Assembly (NCBI GenBank): GCA_964629015.1
Contig: CAZVMN010000004.1
Location: forward strand, 200,254-264,253
Reading direction: 5' to 3'
Source: Oceanococcus sp964629015
GTDB taxonomy: Bacteria; Pseudomonadota; Gammaproteobacteria; Nevskiales; Oceanococcaceae
Length of the DNA stretch: 64,000 nt
In this document: piece by piece, positions 53,390-62,435 of the stretch
How the letters are laid out: each line of letters starts with the position of its first letter
How positions within the stretch are numbered: the first letter of the stretch is position 1
Position numbers and translations under genes: made by a program
The notes under the pieces: generated by a model
The model's input: the letters and a program-made list of their open reading frames with translations, nothing else
Told to the model about the DNA's origin: nothing
Databases searched by the model: none

Positions 53390-54337
53390 ATGCCCTGCGC
53401 CACTCATATCACGATCCGGGGCAACGGCTTGAGAGACATCAGCGACAAACCCACCACCGCGCGACAAGCGCGCGCCGAAGCTTGGGTGCGTATGCCCAAA
53501 GACTGCGCCCAGCGTGTGCTCGATGGCACCATCGATAAAGGCGACGTGCGCGAAGCCGCGCGGATCGCCGGCATGATGGCGATCAAACGCTGTTGGGAGT
53601 TGTTGCCGCACTGCCACCCCATCACCCTGCAACACAGCGCGATGGATTTCGAGCTGCACGACGACGCGCTGCGCATTGAGGCCCTGGTCGCCACCATTGG
53701 CCCAACCGGGGTGGAGATGGAAGCTTTGACCGGCGCCAGCGTGGCTGCGCTGACCATTTACGACATGCTCAAGCCCCACGCCGGCATGGACCTGACCATT
53801 GACGGTGTACGCCTGCTGGAAAAAACCGGCGGAAAATCCGATCACCGCCGTGCACTGAAGTCAGCGCGGCCGGCCAAGATCATCACCGTCTCCAGCAAAA
53901 TTGCCCAGGGCGGCAAACCCGACGCGGCGGCGGACTGGCTGGCCGATGCCTTGAACGACGCTGGCTTTAGCCCGGTTGAACGCCAGATCATCGCCCCGCA
54001 AACGCAGGACATTCGCGACGCAGTGAGCCAAGCGGCCAGCGACAACAACGCCCTGATCATCACTGTCGGTGGTACCGGGCTGGCCCCGGACGATTGCACC
54101 GCGGAAACCGTCGCGGACATGCTCGACAAAGATGTGCCGGGCATCATGGAAACCGCCCGTCAGTTCGGCCAGCAACGCACCCCGCTGGCCTTGATTGCAC
54201 GCGGTGTCGCGGGAACGCTGGGGCGTTCGCTGGTCATCACATTGCCCGGTAGTCTGGCCGGTAGCCGGGAAAGCTGGTCAGCGATTCGTGCGGGTGTGGT
54301 CCACGCTGTGGGCGTCTTGCACCGCGCCCGTCAATAA
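53390..54337 (+). CDS. moaCB: MoaC-MoaB fusion, molybdenum cofactor synthesis
   Basis: 315-residue fusion. The MoaC half (about 1-155) has THITIRGNGLRDISDKP, the DKGDVREAARIAGMMAIKR lysine, PHCHP, EALTGASVAALTIYDML and KTGGKSD, all matching cyclic pyranopterin monophosphate synthase. The MoaB/MogA half (about 160-315) has IITVGGTGLAPDDCTAETV, the MoCF adenylylation motif. So one chain makes cPMP with MoaA and later adenylylates molybdopterin. I chose the ATG at 53390 because it keeps the THI start of MoaC. An in-frame TTG at 53375 overlaps the receptor stop. Confidence 0.92.
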   Translation: MPCATHITIRGNGLRDISDKPTTARQARAEAWVRMPKDCAQRVLDGTIDKGDVREAARIAGMMAIKRCWELLPHCHPITLQHSAMDFELHDDALRIEALVATIGPTGVEMEALTGASVAALTIYDMLKPHAGMDLTIDGVRLLEKTGGKSDHRRALKSARPAKIITVSSKIAQGGKPDAAADWLADALNDAGFSPVERQIIAPQTQDIRDAVSQAASDNNALIITVGGTGLAPDDCTAETVADMLDKDVPGIMETARQFGQQRTPLALIARGVAGTLGRSLVITLPGSLAGSRESWSAIRAGVVHAVGVLHRARQ

Positions 54338-54341
54338 GCGC

Positions 54342-55547
54342 GTGCTCACCCTGAATGAAGCGCTGGCGCACTATGCGAGGCTAAGCGCCTTAGCTGGCAC
54401 GCAGTGGCTTTCACTGCGGCAAGCTCACCAGCGAGTCCTCGCTGAAGATGTGCTCAGCACACTGGATCTGCCCCCGATCCGCCAGAGTGCGATGGACGGC
54501 TACGCGCTCGAGGCCAGCGCTCTGACCCATGCCGATCAACACGCTGTTCGCTTGCCCGTCGCCCAATCGATCGCCGCCGGGTCAACGCCTCAAGCGCTGT
54601 CGTCCGATCAGTGCGCGCGGATATTCACGGGCGCGCCGTTGCCAGCGGGAGCGGACTGCGTGGAGATCCAGGAAAATGTCACCCGTGACGGCAACAGCGC
54701 GGTGTTTTCAAAACCCGTCATTCGCGGCAACCATGTCCGCCAACGCGGAGAGGAAGTTCGCGCCGGGCAGGTGCTGCTGCGTGCCGGACAGCGCCTCAAC
54801 GCCGCACGTCTGTCCATCGCCGCGGGTGCGGGGCATCCGCAGCTGCCGTGCCGACCACAACCGCGCGTTGCCATCATCGTCAGTGGCAGTGAACTGGTTG
54901 AACCGGGGGCGCCCCGCAGCGACGCTCAGATTTTCGAGTCCAATGGCACGTTTCTGCGTCATTTTGTCGGTGAGCACGGTGCGCAAGTCACATCAGTGGT
55001 CACTTGCCCAGACAACCCGATCGAACTGGAAGCGACAATAAGAACGGCGCTAAACACCTGCGATATGTTGCTCATCAGTGGCGGCGCATCGGTTGGCGAT
55101 CATGACCACAGCCGGGCGGCCACTCAGGCCTGTGGCGTGCATGAACAATTCTGGAAAGTGGCGCAGAAGCCCGGCAAGCCCTTGAGCTTCGGTCTCGGGC
55201 CAGACGGCCAAGCGGTGTTTGTGCTGCCCGGCAATCCAGCTTCAGTCTATGCCTGCGCCATGTTGCATGTACGCACGGCGCTCGCGCACTTGTGCGGCAT
55301 GCCGACGCCTGCTGCGGTGCAGGCACAACTGGCCAAAGCCGTATCAGCCGACAATCAGCGCGCGCGCCTGCTGCGTGTTCATGTCGAAGTCGATGACACC
55401 GGCGTTTTGACAGCGTCACCACTGGTCCATCAAGCCTCGCACATGACCAGCAATCTGGCGCAGGCCAATGCGCTGGCGATCCTTAAGGCCGGTCAGAATC
55501 TATCCGCCGGGGACAAAGTGCCCTGCTGGTTGAGCGGAGCACTCTGA
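54342..55547 (+). CDS. moeA: Molybdopterin molybdenumtransferase
   Basis: Inserts molybdate into adenylylated molybdopterin. 401 residues from the GTG at 54342, just after the moaCB stop; the upstream ATG readings lie inside moaCB and have no homology. Motifs: RQSAMDGYALE (about 47-57), FTGAPLPAGADCVE, the MoCF motif LISGGASVGDHDHS and KPGKPLSFG. Works directly with the MoaB half of the gene before it, so the pair is functionally matched. Separated from convergent serS by 15 bases. Confidence 0.94.
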   Translation: MLTLNEALAHYARLSALAGTQWLSLRQAHQRVLAEDVLSTLDLPPIRQSAMDGYALEASALTHADQHAVRLPVAQSIAAGSTPQALSSDQCARIFTGAPLPAGADCVEIQENVTRDGNSAVFSKPVIRGNHVRQRGEEVRAGQVLLRAGQRLNAARLSIAAGAGHPQLPCRPQPRVAIIVSGSELVEPGAPRSDAQIFESNGTFLRHFVGEHGAQVTSVVTCPDNPIELEATIRTALNTCDMLLISGGASVGDHDHSRAATQACGVHEQFWKVAQKPGKPLSFGLGPDGQAVFVLPGNPASVYACAMLHVRTALAHLCGMPTPAAVQAQLAKAVSADNQRARLLRVHVEVDDTGVLTASPLVHQASHMTSNLAQANALAILKAGQNLSAGDKVPCWLSGAL

Positions 55548-55562
55548 TCGCTTAAGCGCGGC

Positions 55563-56834
55563 TCAGGGTTTGAGTGTCAGCGAACCTTTCCAGTAATCCT
55601 TCAGGGCTTCCGGCAACTGGATGCTGCCATCGGCCTGCTGGCCGTTTTCCAGCACCGCCAGCAAGGTTCGCCCCACGGCCAATCCAGAACCGTTCAGGGT
55701 ATGCACCAACTCGGGCTTTTTCATGTCCGGGCCGCGCCAACGCGCCTGCAAGCGACGCGCCTGGAAATCCAGGAAGTTACTGCACGAGGAAATCTCGCGG
55801 TAGGTCTGCTGCGACGGCAACCACACTTCCAGATCGTAGGTTTTGGCTGAGGAAAAACCCAGATCACCACCGCACAGTTTGACCGTGCGATACGGCAATT
55901 CGAGCATTTGCAGAATGGTTTCGGCATCGCTGGTCAGCTGCTCCAGCGCCTGCCATGACTGATCCGGATGAACGATCTGTACCAGTTCGACTTTCTCGAA
56001 CTGATGCTGGCGAATCATGCCGCGTGTGTCGCGCCCATAGGAACCCGCTTCCGAACGAAAACACGGAGTATGCGCGACAAACTTCAGCGGCAGTTCACCC
56101 TGCTCAATGATGGTGTCTCGGACCAGATTGGTCACCGGCACTTCTGCGGTCGGCGCCAGAAACCAGTCACGTCCCGTCAGGCCGAACAAGTCTTCCTCGA
56201 ACTTCGGCAGTTGCCCAGTGCCCTGCAAGCTGTCTCGATTGACGATGAACGGGACGTAGACTTCTTGGTAGCCATGCTTTTCCACGTGGACGTCGAGCAT
56301 GAACTGCACCAGCGCTCGCTGCAGACGCGCGAGCTGACCACGCAGCACCACAAAACGTGACCCGGTGATGGTCGCGGCCGCGTCGAAATCCATGCCACCG
56401 AGCGCTTCACCCAAATCGACATGGTCCTTGGCATCGCGAATGTCGCGCGGTGTCCCCCAACGGCGCACTTCGACATTGTCGGCTTCATCCTTGCCGGAAG
56501 GCACGTCTTCCGCCGGCAGATTGGGCAAGCCCAGACTCCAGTCGCGCATCGCCTGCTGAACTTGATCCAACTGCTCTTTGAGCTGATCCAACTGCTCACC
56601 CAGAGCGCTCATTTCCTCACGCAGCGGCGTGATGTCTTCGCCGGCGGCCTTGAGCTTGCCGATGTCTTTGGAGCGGCTGTTGCGTTGGGATTGCAGTTCT
56701 TCCGTTTTCACCTGCAGCGCTTTGCGCTGCTCTTCCAGGTCCTGATAGGCGGCGACATCCAGCTGCATGTTGCGCTTGGCCAGCGTCGCGGCGACCTGCT
56801 CGATGTCGTTGCGGAGAAGCTTCGGCTCCAGCAT
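55563..56834 (-). CDS. serS: Seryl-tRNA synthetase
   Basis: Class II synthetase charging tRNA-Ser and tRNA-Sec. 423 residues. The N-terminal coiled-coil arm (about 28-105) binds the tRNA long variable arm. Motif 2 (CFRSEAGSYGRDTRGMIRQHQF, about 258-279) is present, and motif 3 is GSGLAVGRTLLAVLENGQ near 381-398. A CGCGGCAATCC leader contains AAGGATT as ribosome binding site. Conserved neighbourhood with crcB and rarA. Confidence 0.98.
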   Translation of the reverse strand: MLEPKLLRNDIEQVAATLAKRNMQLDVAAYQDLEEQRKALQVKTEELQSQRNSRSKDIGKLKAAGEDITPLREEMSALGEQLDQLKEQLDQVQQAMRDWSLGLPNLPAEDVPSGKDEADNVEVRRWGTPRDIRDAKDHVDLGEALGGMDFDAAATITGSRFVVLRGQLARLQRALVQFMLDVHVEKHGYQEVYVPFIVNRDSLQGTGQLPKFEEDLFGLTGRDWFLAPTAEVPVTNLVRDTIIEQGELPLKFVAHTPCFRSEAGSYGRDTRGMIRQHQFEKVELVQIVHPDQSWQALEQLTSDAETILQMLELPYRTVKLCGGDLGFSSAKTYDLEVWLPSQQTYREISSCSNFLDFQARRLQARWRGPDMKKPELVHTLNGSGLAVGRTLLAVLENGQQADGSIQLPEALKDYWKGSLTLKP

Positions 56835-56867
56835 CGCGGCAATCCTTCGTCAAAAAAGGACGCAATT

Positions 56868-57236
56868 TTACATCAGGCGCCGTCCCAGCAGGACGCCCAA
56901 CGCCGCCATCGCAATACACAACACCACGGTGGTCAGTACATACAGCAACGCGGTGTTGAAGCGACCCTGCTCAACCAGGCGCACGGTATCCATGGAAAAG
57001 GTGGAGTATGTGGTGAATCCGCCAAGCACACCCACGCCCAGCAGTTGCCAGGCGACATGCTCGTTACCCCAGCGCATGGCCACGTGAACGAACAACAATC
57101 CGATCAAAAAACTGCCCAATACATTGGCCAGTTGTATGGCCCAGGGATAGCCACCAAAAGGCGGCACCAGACGCATCAGCCCGTAGCGCAAACACGCCCC
57201 CATCGCACCGCCGCAAGCTACCGCCAACCAGTTCAT
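56868..57236 (-). CDS. crcB: Fluoride ion channel CrcB (Fluc)
   Basis: Small dual-topology membrane protein that exports fluoride. 122 residues with four hydrophobic segments and the family signature GGFTTYSTFSMDTV (about 74-87), which includes the Na+ and fluoride-pathway residues. The N-terminus GGAMGACLRYGLMR (about 9-22) is typical. Its start overlaps the rarA stop (ATGA). Confidence 0.95.
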   Translation of the reverse strand: MNWLAVACGGAMGACLRYGLMRLVPPFGGYPWAIQLANVLGSFLIGLLFVHVAMRWGNEHVAWQLLGVGVLGGFTTYSTFSMDTVRLVEQGRFNTALLYVLTTVVLCIAMAALGVLLGRRLM

Positions 57237-58522
57237 CCGCGCCCCCGTTGACGGGCTTGCGCCAAGGTTTTGTCTTGCTCAGCCCGAATCCGCTGCAGCT
57301 TTTCGGCGATGCTGCGCTCCAGCCCGCGCTCGGTGGGGTGATAAAAGCGCTGCCCCAGCAAAGCGTCAGGCAGGTAGTGTTCACCCCAGGCCACCGCATC
57401 GGGTTCGTCATGCGCGTAGCGATAACCCTGGGCGTTGCCCTGCTCTTTCATGAAACGTGTCGGCGCATTGCGCAAACGGGCTGGGACCGGCTGACTGCCG
57501 CCGGCGCGCACCGCTTGCTGTGCGGCCATCCAGCCCATCTCTATCGCATTGCTTTTCGGCGCGCAGGCCAAATACACCGCGGCCTGAGCCAGGGCCATAT
57601 CACCCTCGGGACTGCCCAATCGCTCATAGGTTTGCGCGGCATCCAAACACAATCCCAGCAGACGCGGATCGGCGTTGCCAATGTCTTCACTGGCCATGCG
57701 GATCAGTCGCCGCGAGATGTATTGCGGATCACAACCGCCATCCAGCATACGCGCCAGCCAATACAACGCCGCATCGGGATCAGAACCACGCACGGACTTA
57801 TGCAGCGCGGAAATCTGGTCGTAGAACTCATCGCCGCCTTTGTCGAAAGCGCGCGGCTGACTTTTCAAGGCGACATCAACGGCGTTGAGCGTGAGCTGAC
57901 CGTCCTCGGCCAAGGTCGCAGCCTGCTCAAGCAAACCCAATGCGCGGCGGGCATCACCATCGGCCAATTGAGCGATGCGCGTAACCACCTTGTCGTCCGC
58001 GCTGATCTCACCGGCCAAGCCTTGTGGCGCCTCCAGCGCACGGGCCACCAAAGCCTCAAGATCCTCAGTTTGCAGCGATTTGAGCACCATCACCTGCAAG
58101 CGCGACAACAACGCCCGATTGACGCTGAACGATGGGTTTTCGGTGGTTGCACCGAGCAGAATGATGCGCCCGCTTTCGACCCAAGGCAGCAAGGCATCCT
58201 GCTGTGCTTTGTTGAAACGATGAACTTCGTCGATGAACACGATGCCAGCAGGAGATGCGGGCAATTCATCCACCGCCTGACGCAAGTCCTTAACCCCACA
58301 CTGCACTGCCGACAGGCTGCGCAACTCGCGTCCGCTGTCCGCCGCCAAAACCCGGGCCAGCGTGGTCTTGCCAACACCGGGTGGCCCCCAGAACAGCATT
58401 GACCCGAGACGTCCGCTCGCGAGGGCGCGGCGCAAAGGCCCGTTAGACGCCAACAAGGCACGCTGACCGCACACCTCGTCCAGCGTGCGTGGACGCATGC
58501 GCTCCGCCAACGGCGCGCTCAT
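57233..58522 (-). CDS. rarA: Replication-associated recombination protein A (RarA/MgsA)
   Basis: AAA+ ATPase acting at stalled replication forks. 429 residues from the ATG at 58522 (MSAPLAERMRPRTLDEVCGQ), which overlaps the VanZ-like stop. Walker A GPPGVGKT (46-53), Walker B IVFIDEVHRFNKAQQDALLP, sensor regions and the C-terminal tetramerisation domain ending in YAHDEPDAVAWGEHYLPD are present. Part of lolA-vanZ-rarA-crcB. Confidence 0.97.
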   Translation of the reverse strand: MSAPLAERMRPRTLDEVCGQRALLASNGPLRRALASGRLGSMLFWGPPGVGKTTLARVLAADSGRELRSLSAVQCGVKDLRQAVDELPASPAGIVFIDEVHRFNKAQQDALLPWVESGRIILLGATTENPSFSVNRALLSRLQVMVLKSLQTEDLEALVARALEAPQGLAGEISADDKVVTRIAQLADGDARRALGLLEQAATLAEDGQLTLNAVDVALKSQPRAFDKGGDEFYDQISALHKSVRGSDPDAALYWLARMLDGGCDPQYISRRLIRMASEDIGNADPRLLGLCLDAAQTYERLGSPEGDMALAQAAVYLACAPKSNAIEMGWMAAQQAVRAGGSQPVPARLRNAPTRFMKEQGNAQGYRYAHDEPDAVAWGEHYLPDALLGQRFYHPTERGLERSIAEKLQRIRAEQDKTLAQARQRGRG

Positions 58523-58887
58523 GATGCCCGCACCGAGGTGGACAACACACGACGTGCACACTCAAACCCGAGAGTCAGACCCAAGCTATCCGCCAGGCCA
58601 TCGGCCCACTCCGCGCTGCGGGTTGGCAACTGGTGCTGAATGAGTTCGCTGAGCACGGCAAAACCGATCAGTGCCAACAACCACGGCCAGGCCTGCGACC
58701 AACGCGGCGCTCGCCAGGCAATCCAAACACCGGCGATGGCAAAAATGCCGAGATGGCCAAGTTTGTCGGTATACGGCGCAGCGCTGGCCAGTTCCGGTGC
58801 TGGCGTGAACAACAGCCAGGACACCGTGAGCAGCCACAGCAACAGGCCGCCCAACCACCAACGGGGCTCAGGAGCCGGGACGTTCAT
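58519..58887 (-). CDS. VanZ-like membrane protein
   Basis: About 122 residues, three to four hydrophobic segments. The VanZ-like core is DKLGHLGIFAIAGV (about 41-54), then LSELIQHQLPTRSAEWADGLADSLG, where the conserved E-x-x-Q and D-x-x-x-N/S-x-x-G pattern is kept. The family is widespread and mostly of unknown role. It is inserted between lolA and rarA, which are adjacent in many relatives. The ATG at 58887 overlaps the lolA stop; an ATG two codons upstream is also possible. Confidence 0.85.
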   Translation of the reverse strand: MNVPAPEPRWWLGGLLLWLLTVSWLLFTPAPELASAAPYTDKLGHLGIFAIAGVWIAWRAPRWSQAWPWLLALIGFAVLSELIQHQLPTRSAEWADGLADSLGLTLGFECARRVLSTSVRAS

Positions 58888-59500
58888 CAACAACCGTCAC
58901 ACCATCCGGAACGCTATAGGCAAACCGTTGCGCGCTGATCTGCGTGTTGCGCTTGAGGTCATGCAGCGTCATCGACGTGGTTTGCCCCAGACGGTCGCTG
59001 AGCAAAACTTTGGCCGGCTGCCCATCGCTCAGGCCAATACGGATTTCCTCGAAATCGGAACTGTCGCTGTGCGGGAGCAGTTGCAGCCACTCCAAGCCAT
59101 AGGCGTCAGGGAGTCGAGTCAGCTTGTAGCTGTCGAGTTGGGACAAATCTCCCCCCAGCAATTCGGCCGGTGTTCCGCTGAGGCTGGTCGCGGCGTCACG
59201 CATAGTGATCTGGCGCAGGTCCACGTCGTAGTGCCACAAGGTGTCGCCGTCACTGCCGAGCTGTTGCTCATAGGGCGTGTCATAAAGCCACAAAAAACGC
59301 CCCGGACGCTGCATCCAGAAACGTCCGGCATATCGCTCCAGCGTATCGCCCTCCTCGTCCAGCAGCCTCTGCTCGAAGTCGCCTGACAAGCTGGTGACGT
59401 CGCCATAAAACCCTTTCAGATCAGCCAAGGGATCAGCATGGCTCACGCCGCTCACAAACAGCAGCGCGAACGCCATCAGTCCACCGCGGAAAGCGCGCAT
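58868..59500 (-). CDS. lolA: Outer-membrane lipoprotein carrier LolA
   Basis: Periplasmic chaperone that carries lipoproteins from LolCDE to LolB. 210 residues with a signal peptide (about 1-22, ending SHA). The mature LolA fold shows SLSGDFEQRLLDEEGDTLE, GRFWMQRPGRFLWLYDTPYE and LWHYDVDLRQI. Start overlaps the ftsK stop by one base (TGATG), so it is coupled to ftsK as in many Gammaproteobacteria. Confidence 0.95.
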   Translation of the reverse strand: MRAFRGGLMAFALLFVSGVSHADPLADLKGFYGDVTSLSGDFEQRLLDEEGDTLERYAGRFWMQRPGRFLWLYDTPYEQQLGSDGDTLWHYDVDLRQITMRDAATSLSGTPAELLGGDLSQLDSYKLTRLPDAYGLEWLQLLPHSDSSDFEEIRIGLSDGQPAKVLLSDRLGQTTSMTLHDLKRNTQISAQRFAYSVPDGVTVVDERPGS

Positions 59501-61848
59501 CAGGATTCCACCGGCGGCGGTGCCTGCACTTCACGTTGGCCTTTTTCGTTGGGTGCGCTAACCACACCAGCCGCTTCCATATCTTCAACGATGCGAGCCG
59601 CACGGTTGTAGCCAATTTTGAGGCGGCGCTGGACCCAGGAAATCGACGCCTTACGCGTCTCCGTAACGATAGCGACAGCCTGATCATAGAGCACGTCGGT
59701 TTCCCCGCCGTCGCCACCATCGGCGGCATCAAGCCCCGGCACAGCGGCCTCACTCGCGCCCGACAAAATGTCATCGAGATACTCGGCCGGCGCGACTTGT
59801 TTGAGGTAATCCACCACTTTGTGCACCTCGTGGTCATCAACGAAAGCGCCGTGGACACGGCGCGGTACCGGTGAATTCGCGGAATACAACATATCGCCAT
59901 GACCCAGCAAAGCCTCGGCGCCCGGCTGATCAATGATCACGCGCGAGTCCATCTTTGACGCCACCTGAAAAGCGATGCGTGAGGGCACGTTGGCTTTGAT
60001 CAGCCCGGTGATGACATCCACCGACGGGCGCTGCGTGGCAATGATGAGATGCAGACCGGCCGCACGGGCTTTTTGCGCCAGACGTGCAATCAGCTCTTCC
60101 ACCTTCTTGCCTACGACCATCATGAGATCGGCGAGTTCGTCGATTATCACGACGATGTACGGCATGTTTTCAAGTTCGGGTGCGGCAGACTGATCATCGA
60201 ACTCCTCGGCCGGCTTCCATAGCGGGTCAAGAATCGGCGAACCCGCATTGCGCGCTTCATCCAGCTTTTTATTCAAGCCGGCGATGTTGCGCACACCCAA
60301 CGCGGCCATCAGTTTGTAGCGTCTGTCCATCTCCGCCACACACCAACGCAAGGCATTGGCCGCTTCTTTCATATCGGTGACAACGGGCGCGAGAAGGTGC
60401 GGAATCCCTTCGTAAACCGACAGCTCCAACATCTTCGGGTCAATCATGATCAGGCGCACTTCATCTGCGGTGGCCCTGTACAACAGACTCAGGATCATGG
60501 CGTTGACCGCGACCGACTTACCCGACCCCGTGGTCCCGGCCACCAACAGGTGGGGCATCTTGGCCAGATCGGCCGTCGATGGCACACCGGCAATATCCTT
60601 GCCCAGCGCCAACGTCAGCGGAGACTTGGCGTTTTGATAGGGCGCCGATTCAAACACCGCACGCAAGCTCACGATGGCGCGTTCGCGGTTGGGGATTTCG
60701 ATCCCGATCACTGACTTGCCCGGAATCACCTCAACCACACGCAGGCTCACGATCGACAGGGCTCGCGCCAAGTCCTTCGCCAGATTGGTGATGCGGCTGA
60801 CCTTCACCCCGGGTGCGGGCTGCAGCTCGAAGCGTGTGATGACGGGACCGGGCGCGACGTTGACAACTTCAGCGTCTACGCCGAAATCCGCCAGATGCCC
60901 CTCAAGGTCACGCGACATCTGCTCCAAATCCGCATCCGAGTAGGTCAACACATCCTCGCGGGCCAGATCGAGCATGGAGACAGGCGGCAACGGATTTCCG
61001 GTGAATTTGACCGGTTCACCGTCGCTACCGCCATCATGGATGGGCAAAGCCAACTGTGCCTCTGGCACCGCATCGCGCTTCTTGCGCTTGATCTTGCGCG
61101 AGACCAACTCTTTGGCTGAGCTGGGCTTGGCTGTCGCGGCAGCAGGCTGTGGCGCCGCGGGCACGTCTTCCACCTCGGGCTGAAGACGCCGCTGGCGCAA
61201 TTCGTGTTCGGCTTTGGCCTGACGTTCCTCGCGGCGCTGTGCCATCGCCGCCCCCAGGTTTTCCCACCACATCAGTACACGCGCCCCAATCACGTCCATC
61301 AGTTGCAACCAGGAAAAGCGCAGCGCCAGAGGCAACGAACCCAGGACCACCATCAACAGCAGTAGCGTTGCGCCAACGGGGCTAAACAGCTGTATGAGCA
61401 TCATTGCAACCGATGCACCCACAATGCCGCCACTGCCCTGCGGGGTCAGGCTGGTGTGCCCCGGCGCATGCATACCGCTGATTGCACACGCGGCAATGAG
61501 AACGATAAAAAGAGCGGCACCGCGCACACCCGGGTTTTCCCCCAGGCGCTCGCTTTTTTCGCGATACAGCATCAGTCCAATGCTGAGAATCATCCACGGC
61601 ACGGCAAACGCCAACCAGCCGAATACGCTGAGTAAGATGTCGGCCACCCAGGCGCCAATCAGCCCGCCCAGATTCTCCGGGCTGGCATTCATGCCGGTGC
61701 TGGACCAACCGGGATCAGCCCGGTCATAGCTGACCAGGGCCAGAATCAGAAACAGCGCCACGAATGTCGCGCTCAGCAAAACGGCTTCGCGCACACCGCG
61801 CATCAGCCAATGGGGGCGGTCATCTCCCGCCCGGGCCTGTGCACTCAC
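59500..61848 (-). CDS. ftsK: DNA translocase FtsK
   Basis: Septal DNA pump that activates XerCD recombination at dif. 782 residues, compact because the linker is short. About four N-terminal transmembrane helices (about 23-185) anchor it at the septum. An Arg/Lys/Ala-rich linker (about 205-290) follows. Motor: Walker A AGTTGSGKS (about 436-444) and Walker B YIVVIIDELADLM. The C-terminal gamma winged helix (ASISWVQRRLKIGYNRAARIVED, in pieces) recognises KOPS. First gene of ftsK-lolA-vanZ-rarA-crcB. Confidence 0.97.
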   Translation of the reverse strand: MSAQARAGDDRPHWLMRGVREAVLLSATFVALFLILALVSYDRADPGWSSTGMNASPENLGGLIGAWVADILLSVFGWLAFAVPWMILSIGLMLYREKSERLGENPGVRGAALFIVLIAACAISGMHAPGHTSLTPQGSGGIVGASVAMMLIQLFSPVGATLLLLMVVLGSLPLALRFSWLQLMDVIGARVLMWWENLGAAMAQRREERQAKAEHELRQRRLQPEVEDVPAAPQPAAATAKPSSAKELVSRKIKRKKRDAVPEAQLALPIHDGGSDGEPVKFTGNPLPPVSMLDLAREDVLTYSDADLEQMSRDLEGHLADFGVDAEVVNVAPGPVITRFELQPAPGVKVSRITNLAKDLARALSIVSLRVVEVIPGKSVIGIEIPNRERAIVSLRAVFESAPYQNAKSPLTLALGKDIAGVPSTADLAKMPHLLVAGTTGSGKSVAVNAMILSLLYRATADEVRLIMIDPKMLELSVYEGIPHLLAPVVTDMKEAANALRWCVAEMDRRYKLMAALGVRNIAGLNKKLDEARNAGSPILDPLWKPAEEFDDQSAAPELENMPYIVVIIDELADLMMVVGKKVEELIARLAQKARAAGLHLIIATQRPSVDVITGLIKANVPSRIAFQVASKMDSRVIIDQPGAEALLGHGDMLYSANSPVPRRVHGAFVDDHEVHKVVDYLKQVAPAEYLDDILSGASEAAVPGLDAADGGDGGETDVLYDQAVAIVTETRKASISWVQRRLKIGYNRAARIVEDMEAAGVVSAPNEKGQREVQAPPPVES

Positions 61849-61891
61849 CAGCCGTACCCCAATATCTTGTGTTTGAATTCAGTCAACAGGG

Positions 61892-61923
61892 CTTTTCACC
61901 ACAATATAGGGGAGTATACTCCC
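61892..61923 (+). promoter_or_regulatory. Palindrome overlapping a promoter between ftsK and the aat operon
   Basis: GGGAGTATACTCCC (61910-61923) is a perfect 14-base palindrome. It contains a -10-like TATACT (61915-61920); TTTTCA (61893-61898) lies 16 bases upstream as a possible -35. An operator covering the -10 box would let a dimeric repressor block transcription toward 62103. The rest of the 254-base gap holds a seven-base hairpin (61988-62005) and an AAGGAGAG (61950-61957) with no start codon at usable spacing. Confidence 0.45.
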
Positions 61924-62102
61924 AGAGAAGCTGATTGATCGCAGACCAACCAAGGAGAGCCACAGTACACCGTCCCCAGTCATCACAAATCAAGGCATCT
62001 TGATTCTTCACGTCGTGACCACATTGATTAGTCCAGAATCCTTCTTACCGCTGCATTGATACCCTGACGGGTCGCATGCCGGCCCGGACAACGGAGTACG
62101 AC

Positions 62103-62435
62103 ATGACTCAGATTCGACACTTCCTGCTCAGCGCGGACGGCGTTATTGAGCAGATTTCCTCCGAAAACGCAGCTCTGGTAGCCGCCGGTCAAGGCCGCTT
62201 ACCCAATTTTGCCGCCCAACGGGCGCATTATCTCCAAGTCATTGTTGACGACCCTAACGACGAAGACCACAGCATCCAGGTCCGTACCGCGGGCGCACTG
62301 GTGGGTTTCGACGCGGAGGGACGCATCAAAAGTGACGATATCGACGTCAGTGACGACATCGGCAGCTTCGAACACGACACTTGTGTGCAGCTGGCCCTGG
62401 ACGGAGTTGTCGCCTCGGACATTATCCATCATTGA
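62103..62435 (+). CDS. Small acidic protein of unknown function, coupled to aat
   Basis: 110 residues from the ATG at 62103, a likely cytosolic protein without signal or helix. It is strongly acidic (DDPNDEDHS, then DDIDVSDDIGSFEHD) and ends DIIHH. I do not recognise a family. A GGAG sits a few bases upstream. Its stop overlaps the TTG start of aat (TTGA), so it is first in a three-gene operon with the N-end rule transferases. A longer in-frame reading to 62076 lacks support. Confidence 0.7.
   Translation: MTQIRHFLLSADGVIEQISSENAALVAAGQGRLPNFAAQRAHYLQVIVDDPNDEDHSIQVRTAGALVGFDAEGRIKSDDIDVSDDIGSFEHDTCVQLALDGVVASDIIHH

Noticed and set aside
57248..58402. 384-codon open frame on the plus strand
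   Set aside because: Antisense shadow of rarA, which has complete AAA+ motifs.
61950..61957. AAGGAGAG as ribosome binding site of an overlooked small gene
   Set aside because: No ATG, GTG or TTG follows at usable spacing with an open frame of meaningful length.
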